Shown: one piece after another, positions 36,704 through 44,821 of the stretch
Position numbering within the stretch: position 1 is the stretch's first letter
Layout: each line of letters opens with the position of its first letter
Assembly (NCBI GenBank): GCA_002353525.1
Contig: DEJV01000040.1
Location: 1 to 45,606 of the forward strand
From: Prevotella sp. UBA2739
GTDB taxonomy: Bacteria; Bacteroidota; Bacteroidia; Bacteroidales; Bacteroidaceae
Length of the DNA: 45,606 nt
Reading direction: 5' to 3'
Translations under genes and position numbers: made by a program
Notes under the pieces: model-generated
What the model saw: only the letters and a program-made list of their open reading frames with translations
Databases searched by the model: none
What the model was told of the DNA's origin: nothing

Positions 36704-37762
36704 ATGCTGAGTGACCAAGAAATCATAGAGGGATTCAGGGTAGGTAACAGCCTGATACTTAGGCAGTATTTCTATGAATACTGTCGGGTGGCCTATAACC
36801 TGTTCGACAAGCGATATGCGCTGAGCAAAAAACAAAATCTCGATTTCATGTCGCTGGCCCACCAGTATGCCATCTACCTGATGGAGCACGATTGGAAACC
36901 ACTGGAAGACCGTTCGCCCAAGGTGTCGCTGCGCACATGGATGGTCAACGGCTTTCGGTTCATTGTGCTTGACGCCCTGAAATGGTATAAGCGCGAATAC
37001 GGATCGCTCACCTTCGAGGACTATCTTAAGTCGTTTGATACCAGTAAGGACCTGCGGTTGAATTTCAATAAACTGATATTCGAGATTTGCGACTCTGCCC
37101 ATCTCGACCGCCACTCGCGCACCATTCTCATCATGCTGTTGGTGAACGGATTCAAGGCCAAGGATGTGGCCGCACAGATGGGCGTCACCCCCTCGGCCGT
37201 TTCGCAACGCTTCAATGCGCTGAAAGCAAACTATATCATCCCTTATTTCAAGCAGAATTTCGACATGGACTTCGACATGCCCGAGGTGATGGATGTCGAG
37301 TCGGCTGTCCTTACAGAGGCAATGCCGATGCCGATGGGCGCTGCCGAAAGAATGGAACTACCATCAATCGTTTCAAAAAAGAGAAGTATGGAAAAGAAAA
37401 GAACAACACCCGAGTTTATTCAGCAACTGGCTCCAGGAGAAATCTTTGTCTTCGGCAGCAACCTGCGAGGCATGCACGGCGGTGGCGCCGCCTATGTGGC
37501 TTACCGCAAGTTTGGTGCCATCATGGGACAGGGCGTCGGACTGCAGGGCCGCAGCTATGCCATTCCCACCATGCAAGGCGGTGTGGACACCATTCGTCCT
37601 TATGTGGATGAGTTCATTGCCTTTGCCCGTGAGCATCAGGAGCTTACGTTCCTTGTCACCCGTATTGGCTGCGGCATCGCCGGATTCACCGACGATGAGA
37701 TCTCACCCCTCTTTGCCGAGGCTCACGGCGTCGAGAATATCGTTCTGCCCGAGGGATGGTAA
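36704..37762 (+). CDS. Sigma-70-like N-terminus fused to A1S_2505-like (phage non-structural) domain
   Basis: 352 residues. Residues about 1-185 resemble a divergent sigma-70 protein: a helical region-2-like part, then a region-4-like HTH (GFKAKDVAAQMGVTPSAVSQRF, about 147-168). A low-complexity linker (EAMPMPMGAAERME) leads to a C-terminal module from about 245, EIFVFGSNLRGMHGGGAA...GQGVGLQGRSYAIPT...RIGCGIAGF. I recognise that pattern from A1S_2505 family phage proteins, which look like macro/ADP-ribose-binding relatives. Internal MEKKRTTPEF (37389) could allow separate translation of the second module. Frame opens at 36650, but the promoter box favours 36704. Function unknown. Confidence 0.75.
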   Translation: MLSDQEIIEGFRVGNSLILRQYFYEYCRVAYNLFDKRYALSKKQNLDFMSLAHQYAIYLMEHDWKPLEDRSPKVSLRTWMVNGFRFIVLDALKWYKREYGSLTFEDYLKSFDTSKDLRLNFNKLIFEICDSAHLDRHSRTILIMLLVNGFKAKDVAAQMGVTPSAVSQRFNALKANYIIPYFKQNFDMDFDMPEVMDVESAVLTEAMPMPMGAAERMELPSIVSKKRSMEKKRTTPEFIQQLAPGEIFVFGSNLRGMHGGGAAYVAYRKFGAIMGQGVGLQGRSYAIPTMQGGVDTIRPYVDEFIAFAREHQELTFLVTRIGCGIAGFTDDEISPLFAEAHGVENIVLPEGW

Positions 37763-37811
37763 GAAACCATTCAAAATAGAGGTATTTCTAAACCTTTGAA
37801 GCTCAAGTGAT

Positions 37812-39752
37812 ATGAAAAAACTCTGTCATTACATCTCCGAATACATGGGCCTGCTGGTGTTGGCGGCAGCGCTGTTGGCCATGGTGTTCCCTCATACGCT
37901 GGCGCAAGTGCCCACCAGAATCATCAACTATCTACTGGGCCTGGTGATGTTTGGCATGGGACTGACGCTCAACCTCAACGACTTCAAGATTGTGTTCAGC
38001 CGCCCGAAATATGTAATGATAGGGTGCCTGGCTCAGTTCACCGTGATGCCTCTGTTGGCATGGGCCTTGGCGCGCCTCTTCCAACTCGACGATGCGCTGG
38101 CACTGGGCGTGGTGCTGGTGGGCTGTTGTCCGGGTGGAACGGCCTCAAACGTCATCACCTATCTGGCCAAGGGCGACCTGGCTCTCTCGGTGGGCATGAC
38201 GGGTGTCTCCACGCTGCTGGCTCCCTTCCTCACACCTTTGTTGACATGGGCCTTAGCCGGAAAGAGCGTCGACGTGAATGTGGCGAGCATGTTCCTCAGC
38301 ATTCTCTGGGTAGTCATCGTACCCATCGTGGTTGGGTGGCTGGTGAAGTGGCTGTGGCCAAAGTTCACCGAGAGCGTCACCGACTATCTTCCGGCATTCT
38401 CGTCGATGGCCATCGCCTTCATTGTGGCCATCATCATTGCTGCAAACCATGAGAAGCTGTTGGTGGGAGGACTGCTGATTATTGTCGTAGTCATGCTCCA
38501 CAACATTTTCGGACTAATCATCGGCTATCTCATAGGCTGGCTGTGCCGCCTTTCCGAACCCAGAAAGCGTGCCATTTCCATTGAGGTAGGCATGCAGAAT
38601 TCTGGTCTGGCCAGCAGTTTGGCCACCATCCACTTTGCCGCCTATCCCCTCGCCACCATCCCCGGAGCTATCTTCAGTGTGTGGCACAACATCTCCGGTG
38701 CCGCCGTAGCCTATTTGTATCGGAAGAAGGGAGAGGGGCGTGTGAAAATTAACGCAAAGAATGGGAATTTAGTTGGTGTCTTTTTTGCTTTTCTATTCAC
38801 ATTGTTGCCAAGTTGTCAAAATAACGGAGAGACAAAGAATGATAAGGCAAAAGTGAATCGGTCCGAACAAAAAGTCGGAGTCCGTGCAAAAGAGGGATTT
38901 TATCTGTCTAGGACGATGATGGATGGGAGCGTTTCCAGGCAGTGGTTGCTTTCTGACAGCCTGTCAACCTATGCCACATTGGAAGAAATGAAAGAAATGG
39001 CCACTTCCCATCAAGATCCTTTAAAGCGTTTGATAGCTTTCAGGGCACTATTGTCAAAATATCCGCATGAGGCAGTGGACTTGGCTATTTCCAACATTGA
39101 GGATACTACCATGATCGTCACCACTACCTTTGATTGCTCGCAAACAGACAGGGTTTCCAATGTCAGAATCAGCATGTTACATAATAATGAATATCAGGTT
39201 TCCAAAGAGGATTTTGCACGTGTTGACAGCGCATTGCTGTATTCCAAAAACATCTCAAAGTTCGATTATTCATACAGTCTTTATCACGATTTACCAGCCA
39301 AGCCAGAAAATGAGAATCGCCTTCGTGAATTATACAAACAAGATTGTTGGGCGTTAGTTGCTTTGGCAAAGTACCACAAAGGAAAGGAGAAACAAGAAAT
39401 CATTCAATTGCTTTCACAAGCGGGGAACAAGGATCCCTGGAATTATCGAGACACCTTAAAAGCCTCATTACATGCTGTCGCAGCATGGCCTGATAACGCC
39501 TTTATCCCGTTGGTCAAACGCGAATGCCAAAAGATATTGTATGCGAGTGACAAGAATGGGTGTATGAGTGCTGCTTTTCGTGCGCTTTTAGCCTTCCATT
39601 CTCCATGGTGTTATGACATGGTGGAAAAGGCTTTGTCTAAAGCCAAGAAAAACGACAACTACTTTGATGTCTCTTGGAATTTTCACGAAGAATATAAGGA
39701 AAATCCTCAACCATTATTCAAACCGCTGATTAACAAATATCCTTTGGAATAA
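37812..39752 (+). CDS. Bile acid:sodium symporter family protein running in frame into a lipoprotein
   Basis: 646 residues. Residues 1-310 are a complete BASS transporter with about nine membrane segments and the family stretches CCPGGTASNVITYLAKGDLAL and EVGMQNSGLASSLA. BASS proteins usually end here. Instead the frame continues with NGNLVGVFFAFLFTLLPSC, a lipoprotein signal with Cys, then about 300 soluble residues that I do not recognise. A GTG codon at 38742, after GGAGAGGG, could start the lipoprotein independently (336 residues). Base composition turns visibly AT-rich at the junction. Stop-codon loss by recombination is the simplest reading; two products from one frame is possible. Confidence 0.7.
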   Translation: MKKLCHYISEYMGLLVLAAALLAMVFPHTLAQVPTRIINYLLGLVMFGMGLTLNLNDFKIVFSRPKYVMIGCLAQFTVMPLLAWALARLFQLDDALALGVVLVGCCPGGTASNVITYLAKGDLALSVGMTGVSTLLAPFLTPLLTWALAGKSVDVNVASMFLSILWVVIVPIVVGWLVKWLWPKFTESVTDYLPAFSSMAIAFIVAIIIAANHEKLLVGGLLIIVVVMLHNIFGLIIGYLIGWLCRLSEPRKRAISIEVGMQNSGLASSLATIHFAAYPLATIPGAIFSVWHNISGAAVAYLYRKKGEGRVKINAKNGNLVGVFFAFLFTLLPSCQNNGETKNDKAKVNRSEQKVGVRAKEGFYLSRTMMDGSVSRQWLLSDSLSTYATLEEMKEMATSHQDPLKRLIAFRALLSKYPHEAVDLAISNIEDTTMIVTTTFDCSQTDRVSNVRISMLHNNEYQVSKEDFARVDSALLYSKNISKFDYSYSLYHDLPAKPENENRLRELYKQDCWALVALAKYHKGKEKQEIIQLLSQAGNKDPWNYRDTLKASLHAVAAWPDNAFIPLVKRECQKILYASDKNGCMSAAFRALLAFHSPWCYDMVEKALSKAKKNDNYFDVSWNFHEEYKENPQPLFKPLINKYPLE

Positions 39753-40033
39753 AAGCAATAGAAAGATATCTCGAAAGACCTCTTTGAGGAGGTAGGATAC
39801 ACGCTCTAAATCTAGCAAATTCTTTCCGATGTTTAAAGAATTGGAAAGAATAGAATATAGAATATAAGCGTTAGGCAACTATATCAGAAAGGTGAATTGA
39901 AGCTATGCGCGGAAAGTGTTTCCGTTAAGTATGTTCAGACAAAGCTGATTTCTGGGAAGTAACAGTTTAAATTTTGACCAACTTTCTGTCGTATGTTCAA
40001 AATTAACGCCTTTTTAACACCTTGGAAAAAGAA
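39753..40033. other. Gene-free AT-rich spacer
   Basis: No coding ORF recognised. A small CCTC/GAGG hairpin near 39779-39791 follows the lipoprotein stop, without a T-run. The region lies between the lipoprotein gene and the displaced tRNA terminator. Confidence 0.5.
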
Positions 40034-40066
40034 AACACCTTGTAAATCAACGATTTACAAGGTGTT
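40034..40066 (-). terminator. Displaced terminator of tRNA-Leu
   Basis: A perfect 15-bp stem (AACACCTTGTAAATC, loop 3, complement 40052-40066) followed on the minus strand by TTCTTTTTCC. It sits 2 nt outside the left direct repeat, exactly where the tRNA-Leu terminator would lie before integration. Confidence 0.85.
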
Positions 40067-40068
40067 CT

Positions 40069-40083
40069 AAGTACCCAGAGCCG
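40069..40083. repeat. Left attachment site (attL), 15-bp direct repeat
   Basis: AAGTACCCAGAGCCG, identical to 45522-45536 at the tRNA-Leu 3' end. The sequences diverge immediately on both sides. It marks one end of the integrated element. Confidence 0.88.
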
Positions 40084-40211
40084 ATACACAACCCTATAAA
40101 TCAAAGGAAATCAAGAAAAGCAAAAAGAAATAAAAATCCCTTATTTACAGGTAGTTATAAAATATCCCTGTTTTCTCTTAACATCTTTTAGTTTCCTATA
40201 GTGTGATATTT

Positions 40212-40233
40212 TTGGCAACCCGTTTGGCAACCC
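40212..40233 (+). promoter_or_regulatory. Two integrase arm-type repeats (TTGGCAACCC), left end
   Basis: Copies at 40212-40221 and 40224-40233, 12 bp apart. The second overlaps the -33 box of the integrase promoter, so integrase binding would repress its own gene (inference). Three more copies are near the right end. Confidence 0.7.
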
Positions 40234-40254
40234 AGAATATTTTTTGTAACTTTG
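40223..40254 (+). promoter_or_regulatory. Integrase promoter
   Basis: TTTG (40223-40226), 20 nt, TAACTTTG (40247-40254), 28 nt before the integrase ATG. Confidence 0.8.
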
Positions 40255-40282
40255 TACCCAGAAACCAAAAGATAAGTGAGTT

Positions 40283-41548
40283 ATGGATAAGAAAACGATT
40301 AAAGACCTAAAAGCTGGTGAGAGTTGCATTATTAGCAATGACCGACAGGCAAACCCAAAAGTGGGTGCAAAGTTGTTGAGTGATGGCAGGGTTAGCCTCT
40401 TCCTTGATTATTACTTTGGTTACACAATGGTTTATAGTGAGAGCCAAGATAAGATGGTGCCAAAGAAACAGAAGAGAAGAGAAATGCTTAATATCTACAT
40501 CTTGCAAAAGCCCAGAACCCCAAAAGAAAGACAGGAGTACAAAGATGGCATTGCTTTGGCTGACAAGATAAGAAGAGAGAAAGCCAATGCCGTTGAAGAT
40601 GAGGACAAGAAAGAGGCTTTGAAGAAAAAGAAAGTAAGCATCAACTTTCTTGTTTTCTTCCAAGAGTACCTTAATGCCTACACTAAGAAAGATGTTAGGA
40701 TGATACAGATTGCTTTGCAGCGTTTTAAGGACTTTCTTAGAGATACCCCAGAGTATAACATTTATGAGCAGAAGATAAAGCCAGAGCAGGTTACAAGTGA
40801 AATGGTTGAGGCTTTTACAGAGTACCTACAGAGTAGAAGTGTGGGCGAGGGTGCAAAGAGTATCTACCAGAGGTTTAAGAAAGTGTATAAGGCTTGTGCC
40901 ATTAAATGCAATATCAATTATCAGCGACCTTTTGTTAATGAAGAGGGTAAGAGTATCACTATAACAATAGATGAGGATGCCATTGTTAAGGACTTTCTAA
41001 GCCCAGAAGAAGAGAGGCAGTTAATGGCAACTCACTACACAGGAGAGAACCCAGAGATAAGAAATGCTTTTATCTTTTGCCTCTATACAGGTATGAGGTT
41101 TTGTGATGTGAGAGATTTGACCTTTGGCAACTTTGACTTTGCCAACAGATTACTTGCTTATGAGCAGAACAAGACCAAAGGCCACAGCAAGCACAGCAGG
41201 GTTACTTTGCCACTTACCGATAGCCTGTTAGCCCTGTTAGGAGAAGAGCCAGAGAGCCAAGATAAGGATGCCTTAGTGTTTACTCTCCCAAGCCATACAA
41301 TGTGCCTTAAAGCCCTTAGAAGATGGACTAAGAGGGCAGGAATAGACAAACATATTACTTGGCATTGTGCAAGGCACTCTTTTGGAACAAATATGGCAGC
41401 GACAGCAGCCCAGAAAGGCTTTAGTGTTAGAGTTGTGCAAGAAATGATGGGGCACAGCAGTTTGAAATATACAGAGAGATACACCCGAGTTGTGGATGAG
41501 CAGAAAAAGCGAGCAATGACAGAACTTAGTAAACTGATGGAGGGGTGA
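40283..41548 (+). CDS. Tyrosine recombinase (integrase)
   Basis: 421 residues, the size of Bacteroidota element integrases. An arm-binding N-terminus is followed by a SAM-like core-binding domain (about 120-220) and a catalytic domain from about 240. The catalytic residues are seen in CLYTGMRFCDVRDL (Arg near 273), HCARHSFGTNMA (HxxR near 359-363) and MMGHSSLKYTERYTRV (His and nucleophile Tyr near 400). It would integrate and excise the element at the tRNA-Leu 3' end. It lies next to attL with arm-type repeats in its promoter. Confidence 0.95.
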   Translation: MDKKTIKDLKAGESCIISNDRQANPKVGAKLLSDGRVSLFLDYYFGYTMVYSESQDKMVPKKQKRREMLNIYILQKPRTPKERQEYKDGIALADKIRREKANAVEDEDKKEALKKKKVSINFLVFFQEYLNAYTKKDVRMIQIALQRFKDFLRDTPEYNIYEQKIKPEQVTSEMVEAFTEYLQSRSVGEGAKSIYQRFKKVYKACAIKCNINYQRPFVNEEGKSITITIDEDAIVKDFLSPEEERQLMATHYTGENPEIRNAFIFCLYTGMRFCDVRDLTFGNFDFANRLLAYEQNKTKGHSKHSRVTLPLTDSLLALLGEEPESQDKDALVFTLPSHTMCLKALRRWTKRAGIDKHITWHCARHSFGTNMAATAAQKGFSVRVVQEMMGHSSLKYTERYTRVVDEQKKRAMTELSKLMEG

Positions 41549-41582
41549 GGCTATTAGTTATCATTATTAAATATTTGCCATT

Positions 41583-41807
41583 ATGAAACAGGTTACATTA
41601 TCAGAAAGAGCAGTTGAGAAGATTGAAGAACTGCAAGACCCAGATTTATACTTTGGTTGCAAGGCAACTATTGCAGATGCCTTTGCAGTATTACAAAAAT
41701 CTTTTGACCTCAACAAAGAAGATAAAGGTTTAGTGCTGATGGTGTTGGCACAATACAATGAGTTGGTAAATGCTATCAATGAACACCCACAGCAAATGCA
41801 AGGTTAA
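41583..41807 (+). CDS. Small element protein, unknown
   Basis: 74 residues, MKQVTLSERAVEKIEEL..., acidic and helical, with no signal or membrane segment. It lies 34 nt after the integrase and is followed by a G/C tract. No family recognised. An accessory role in regulation or recombination is possible from position only. Confidence 0.65.
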   Translation: MKQVTLSERAVEKIEELQDPDLYFGCKATIADAFAVLQKSFDLNKEDKGLVLMVLAQYNELVNAINEHPQQMQG

Positions 41808-41889
41808 GCAATAGGGGGTACACCCCCCCCCTTGCACTTTGCAGAGGTGCTATTGACCTCTCACAGAAATTTTTTATTTTTCAGTTGAT
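41808..41889 (+). terminator. Possible terminator with nine-C tract
   Basis: GGGGGTACACCCCC forms a short hairpin that runs into nine C residues (41823-41831). A second stem, AGAGGT/ACCTCT (41843-41861), is followed by ATTTTTTATTTTT. It may end the integrase transcript. Confidence 0.5.
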
Positions 41890-42729
41890 ATGATAGCAAT
41901 AAACCGATACAAAGATATAATTGATGAGGTTGGCAGGATATTGAGTATATTTGCCAACTATGAGGATAGTGTGATTTTGCAAAGGTGGACTTTAGACACA
42001 ATACACAATACTCAACTAAAAGTGATGGACTATGCAGGGGTAGCAGTAGCCCAGATAAAAAGAGAGTTGGTAGGTGATGGCAAGGAGGCAGAATATAGAG
42101 GGAGGCTTAGAACCGCTTTCTTTGAGTTGAGTGATGATCCAAACTTTGCACCCTCTTACTTTCCTTTTTTTGATGAGGCTATTTTTGAGATACCGAGTAA
42201 GGATAACCCAGATAACAACAGGCAGATGCTTAAAGCCTTTACAGCCATATATGGGAGTGAGGGCAATGCAGCAGATGTGATGGTAAGTTTGCAAACAATA
42301 GCACAATGGGCAAATGTTATTGTGGGTGATGTTTCCAAGATGCTTGATTGTGTGTGCAATTTTGTTGGGTACAAGCCACAGGAGGCCACAGAAATAGAGT
42401 TGCAGCCAAGTACTAGGCAAGAGCCTCAACAGGCAGCAGAGGGGCAAACAAAAGACTTGCATTACTATTGCAAAAAAGCCATTGAAAAAGGGTATCTTCA
42501 AAAGAAAGATGATGGCTACAGAATAAATAAGAAAGAGTGGACTAAAGCCCAATTAGTTTATTTCTTGGGGCACTTTCTGAAAGAGGGTGGGGTGTTTCCA
42601 GACAAAGAGTATTGCTTAATGTTTGGAGAAACCAGATTAAGCAAAGACCTAAATAGGCTTGTATTAAACAAAACAGGTGATGGCAAGCCCAGAGGGTATG
42701 AGAAAGTAGATGAACTATTGCAGGAATAA
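41890..42729 (+). CDS. Element protein, unknown (279 residues)
   Basis: The N-terminal 170 residues are helical (MIAINRYKDIIDEVGRIL). A Gln/Glu-rich linker near 185-200 leads to a compact C-terminal domain (LHYYCKKAIEKGYLQKKDDG, then KPRGYEKVDELLQE) that looks like a small DNA- or protein-binding module. I have seen comparable C-terminal regions in Bacteroidota mobile-element proteins but cannot name the family. No membrane segment. A terminator follows directly, so it closes the first transcript block. Confidence 0.7.
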   Translation: MIAINRYKDIIDEVGRILSIFANYEDSVILQRWTLDTIHNTQLKVMDYAGVAVAQIKRELVGDGKEAEYRGRLRTAFFELSDDPNFAPSYFPFFDEAIFEIPSKDNPDNNRQMLKAFTAIYGSEGNAADVMVSLQTIAQWANVIVGDVSKMLDCVCNFVGYKPQEATEIELQPSTRQEPQQAAEGQTKDLHYYCKKAIEKGYLQKKDDGYRINKKEWTKAQLVYFLGHFLKEGGVFPDKEYCLMFGETRLSKDLNRLVLNKTGDGKPRGYEKVDELLQE

Positions 42730-42733
42730 CAGC

Positions 42734-42761
42734 AAGCAACTCTTAACAGGGTTGCTTTTTT
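42734..42761 (+). terminator. Rho-independent terminator
   Basis: AAGCAAC, 10-nt loop, GTTGCTT, running into TTTTTT. It lies 5 nt past the stop of the 279-residue protein. Confidence 0.85.
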
Positions 42762-42824
42762 GGTGATATGTAGTGACACCAATAGGGACACCAAATATCA
42801 CTTTTTTTCTTTTGATTTTGTGCC

Positions 42825-42832
42825 TACCTTTG
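42825..42832 (+). promoter_or_regulatory. -7 box (TACCTTTG) of the HTH-Rep gene block
   Basis: In the context GCCTACCTTTGCAC, which recurs at 45255. The leader to the HTH gene is about 115 nt with no ORF. The -33 region is T-rich without a clear TTTG. Confidence 0.5.
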
Positions 42833-42951
42833 CACTTGATTTCTAAACAATGGGATTAGGAGTGTAAGCCCCAGAGTTATGAGATTAAGGCAAATAAGGT
42901 AGTGGACTTACACACGCTACCAGAAAGCCAAAACCTCTAAAAAAATGATAT

Positions 42952-43242
42952 ATGACAGAGGAACTTAAAGAGGTGGCCGACCTTATAACGGCTAATACTA
43001 TATTTTGCACAAAAGAGGTGCTAACAAGTGATGAGGCTGCAAAGTATCTTGGAGTAAGTAAGAGTTGCTTATATAAGTGGACTATGACAAGACAGATACC
43101 CCATTTCAAAAGCCCTACAGGTAAGATGTGTTTTTTCAACAGGAAAGAGATAGAGGCTTGGATGCAGAGCCAGAGAGTTGCAACAGATGATGAGTTAGAG
43201 GCACAAGCACAGAAACTAAGTAAGAAAGGAGGCAAAAAATGA
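42952..43242 (+). CDS. Excisionase-like helix-turn-helix protein
   Basis: 96 residues. The core LTSDEAAKYLGVSKSCLYKW...IPHFKSPTGKMCFFNRKEIEAWM (about 23-75) is the MerR-like winged HTH of the excisionase (HTH_17) family. A basic C-terminus ends KKGGKK. It probably directs excision and may regulate the following genes. Its stop overlaps the next start as ATGA (43239-43242), so the two are translationally coupled. Confidence 0.88.
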   Translation: MTEELKEVADLITANTIFCTKEVLTSDEAAKYLGVSKSCLYKWTMTRQIPHFKSPTGKMCFFNRKEIEAWMQSQRVATDDELEAQAQKLSKKGGKK

Positions 43243-43772
43243 ATACTCCAAGAATTAAATATTATGCCCTGTTAGTGTATAATAGAAATAATGGTGGCAC
43301 ACCAAAGTACACTATTATTAAAGAGGCAGGCTTTATGCCAGAAATGGAAGAGTTAAAAGGCAGGGATGGTAAAGTTTCAATGTACTTTATGCAAAAGGAC
43401 AAAGACGATAAGAGCAGTACCCCACCAATGAGGCTGCAAGCCAAAGGCAGTCTTAATTTTACAGGACTGAAAGATTATTGGCAAGATGGTAAGATGAGTG
43501 GTTATTGCTTTGGCTACCCAGACCCACGACCATCTTACAGCAGTAAGAACAAGCCTAATCCCCTCTTTCCTTGCAAGAATGATGGTTTTTTATTTGTAGT
43601 CCACTATGACGATAATACAGAGATACCGCCAGAGCAGATAAAACCAAGTGCCTTTGAGTTGATTGTGATAGAGGGTGGTAAGTTGATGATTTCTGCTTAT
43701 TGCAAGCAGTTAATGATGGGGGGCTTTGATGAGGCTTTAGGGCAGTTGAGAAAACAGGCAGTTACTTTATAA
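43239..43772 (+). CDS. Element protein, unknown, coupled to the HTH gene
   Basis: 177 residues, MNTPRIKYYALLVYNRNNGG..., alpha/beta with many Tyr, Phe and Pro, no membrane segment. The place just before Rep is where filamentous-phage and plasmid relatives often keep a single-strand DNA-binding protein, and the aromatic-rich composition would allow that, but no family match is recognised. Translation is coupled to the HTH gene by a 4-nt overlap. Confidence 0.65.
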   Translation: MNTPRIKYYALLVYNRNNGGTPKYTIIKEAGFMPEMEELKGRDGKVSMYFMQKDKDDKSSTPPMRLQAKGSLNFTGLKDYWQDGKMSGYCFGYPDPRPSYSSKNKPNPLFPCKNDGFLFVVHYDDNTEIPPEQIKPSAFELIVIEGGKLMISAYCKQLMMGGFDEALGQLRKQAVTL

Positions 43773-43803
43773 TAAGGGGTGAGTTGTTTACAAAATTTGT
43801 AAC
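43769..43803 (+). promoter_or_regulatory. Palindromic operator-like block 1 (before rep)
   Basis: ATAATAAGGGG and then TTACAAA-A-TTTGTAA (43788-43802), 4 nt before the rep start. The block is repeated almost exactly at 44764-44798. It overlaps the possible rep ribosome site, so a bound protein could block rep. Confidence 0.7.
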
Positions 43804-43806
43804 GCT

Positions 43807-44757
43807 ATGTATGACAAAGTTAAGTTGTGGATTGATAGGTGTGATATTGGGGAGATGTACCCCAATATTGCATCATTATTGGATGAGGCCAGAGAGCAGA
43901 CCGACCTAAAGACAGGTGAGGTTAGAACCTTTGGCAGTTTGCAGGGGTTGAAAGTGAGCCTCTATGTTGGCGGTTTGTCTATTGTTGGGAGTTTACCAAA
44001 GTACCTGTATGGCTCAAATATTTATCCTTTGGATAGAGAGAGTGCCAGAGAGGCAATAAGTAAGATTGAAGATACTTTGCACTTGCCTTTAGATGAGGCT
44101 AAAGTTACAGGCTTTGAGTTTGGCTGTTGCTTTGCTATGAGGCACCAGGTTAAAGACTATCTTGACAGGTTGGGCAGTATGCCAAGACTACAGCGTTACC
44201 GATTTAACCAAACAACCCTCTACTATAAACACCGGGGCAAGGAGCAGCCAAAGACATTCTGTTACTATGATAAGATAGCAGATGCCAAAAGAAAGCAGAT
44301 GGAGATACCCCAAGGGCTACAGGATGCCAATTTGTTGAGGTGTGAGATTAGGTTAGATGGCCGATTGCCTTACCAATTAGGAGTGCCAGAGGTGACAGCC
44401 TCAACACTAAGCGACCGCCAATTTTACAAGATGGTGATGCAGCGTTTTCAAAATACTTATTTCTCTATATCAAAAATGAACAGATTAAAGGATAATGCAA
44501 TGAGTGAGATAAAGACAGTTACAGATGGCTTTGATTGCTTTGTTGGCAGATTGATAAACCTGACAGGGCAAGGCCAAGATCAAGTGAATGACTTTGTGGA
44601 AGAGTTGAAGAGTGCAGGAGTTTTCAAGGATAGAAATAGTTATCTTAGACTGAAAGAGAGAATTGAAAAGGCTGCAAGCAAGGCCAACTTGACTATTACA
44701 GATGAGTTGGTTAAAGAGTTGGATGATGAGTTTAGGAATGTAGGGGCTTATGTGTAA
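43807..44757 (+). CDS. Replication initiator, phage/plasmid gene II/X (CRI) type
   Basis: 316 residues. The start MYDKVKLWIDRCDIGEMYPN, the central YLYGSNIYPLDRESAREAI and VTGFEFGCCFAMRHQV, and FCYYDKIADAKRK followed by LLRCEIRLDGRL match the pattern I know from filamentous-phage gene II/X and related plasmid Rep proteins. These nick the double-strand origin and start rolling-circle replication. The catalytic Tyr cannot be fixed from sequence alone. An operator-like palindrome lies just before the start and another after the stop. Confidence 0.78.
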   Translation: MYDKVKLWIDRCDIGEMYPNIASLLDEAREQTDLKTGEVRTFGSLQGLKVSLYVGGLSIVGSLPKYLYGSNIYPLDRESAREAISKIEDTLHLPLDEAKVTGFEFGCCFAMRHQVKDYLDRLGSMPRLQRYRFNQTTLYYKHRGKEQPKTFCYYDKIADAKRKQMEIPQGLQDANLLRCEIRLDGRLPYQLGVPEVTASTLSDRQFYKMVMQRFQNTYFSISKMNRLKDNAMSEIKTVTDGFDCFVGRLINLTGQGQDQVNDFVEELKSAGVFKDRNSYLRLKERIEKAASKANLTITDELVKELDDEFRNVGAYV

Positions 44758-44763
44758 TGCCTT

Positions 44764-44798
44764 ATAATAAGGGTGAATTTGTTTACAATATTTGTAAC
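44764..44798 (+). promoter_or_regulatory. Palindromic operator-like block 2 (after rep)
   Basis: ATAATAAGGGTGAATTTG and TTACAATATTTGTAA (44783-44797), nearly identical to block 1 in sequence and in spacing to the next gene. Confidence 0.7.
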
Positions 44799-44821
44799 AG
44801 GAAAAATTATGAGGTTGAGTT

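Noticed and set aside
37389..37762. Separate gene for the A1S_2505-like domain
   Set aside because: The frame is continuous with the sigma-like part and no stop or promoter intervenes; internal translation is possible and noted with the fusion.
42952..43242. Phage repressor
   Set aside because: The HTH is the winged excisionase type; no dimerisation domain of a CI-like repressor is present.
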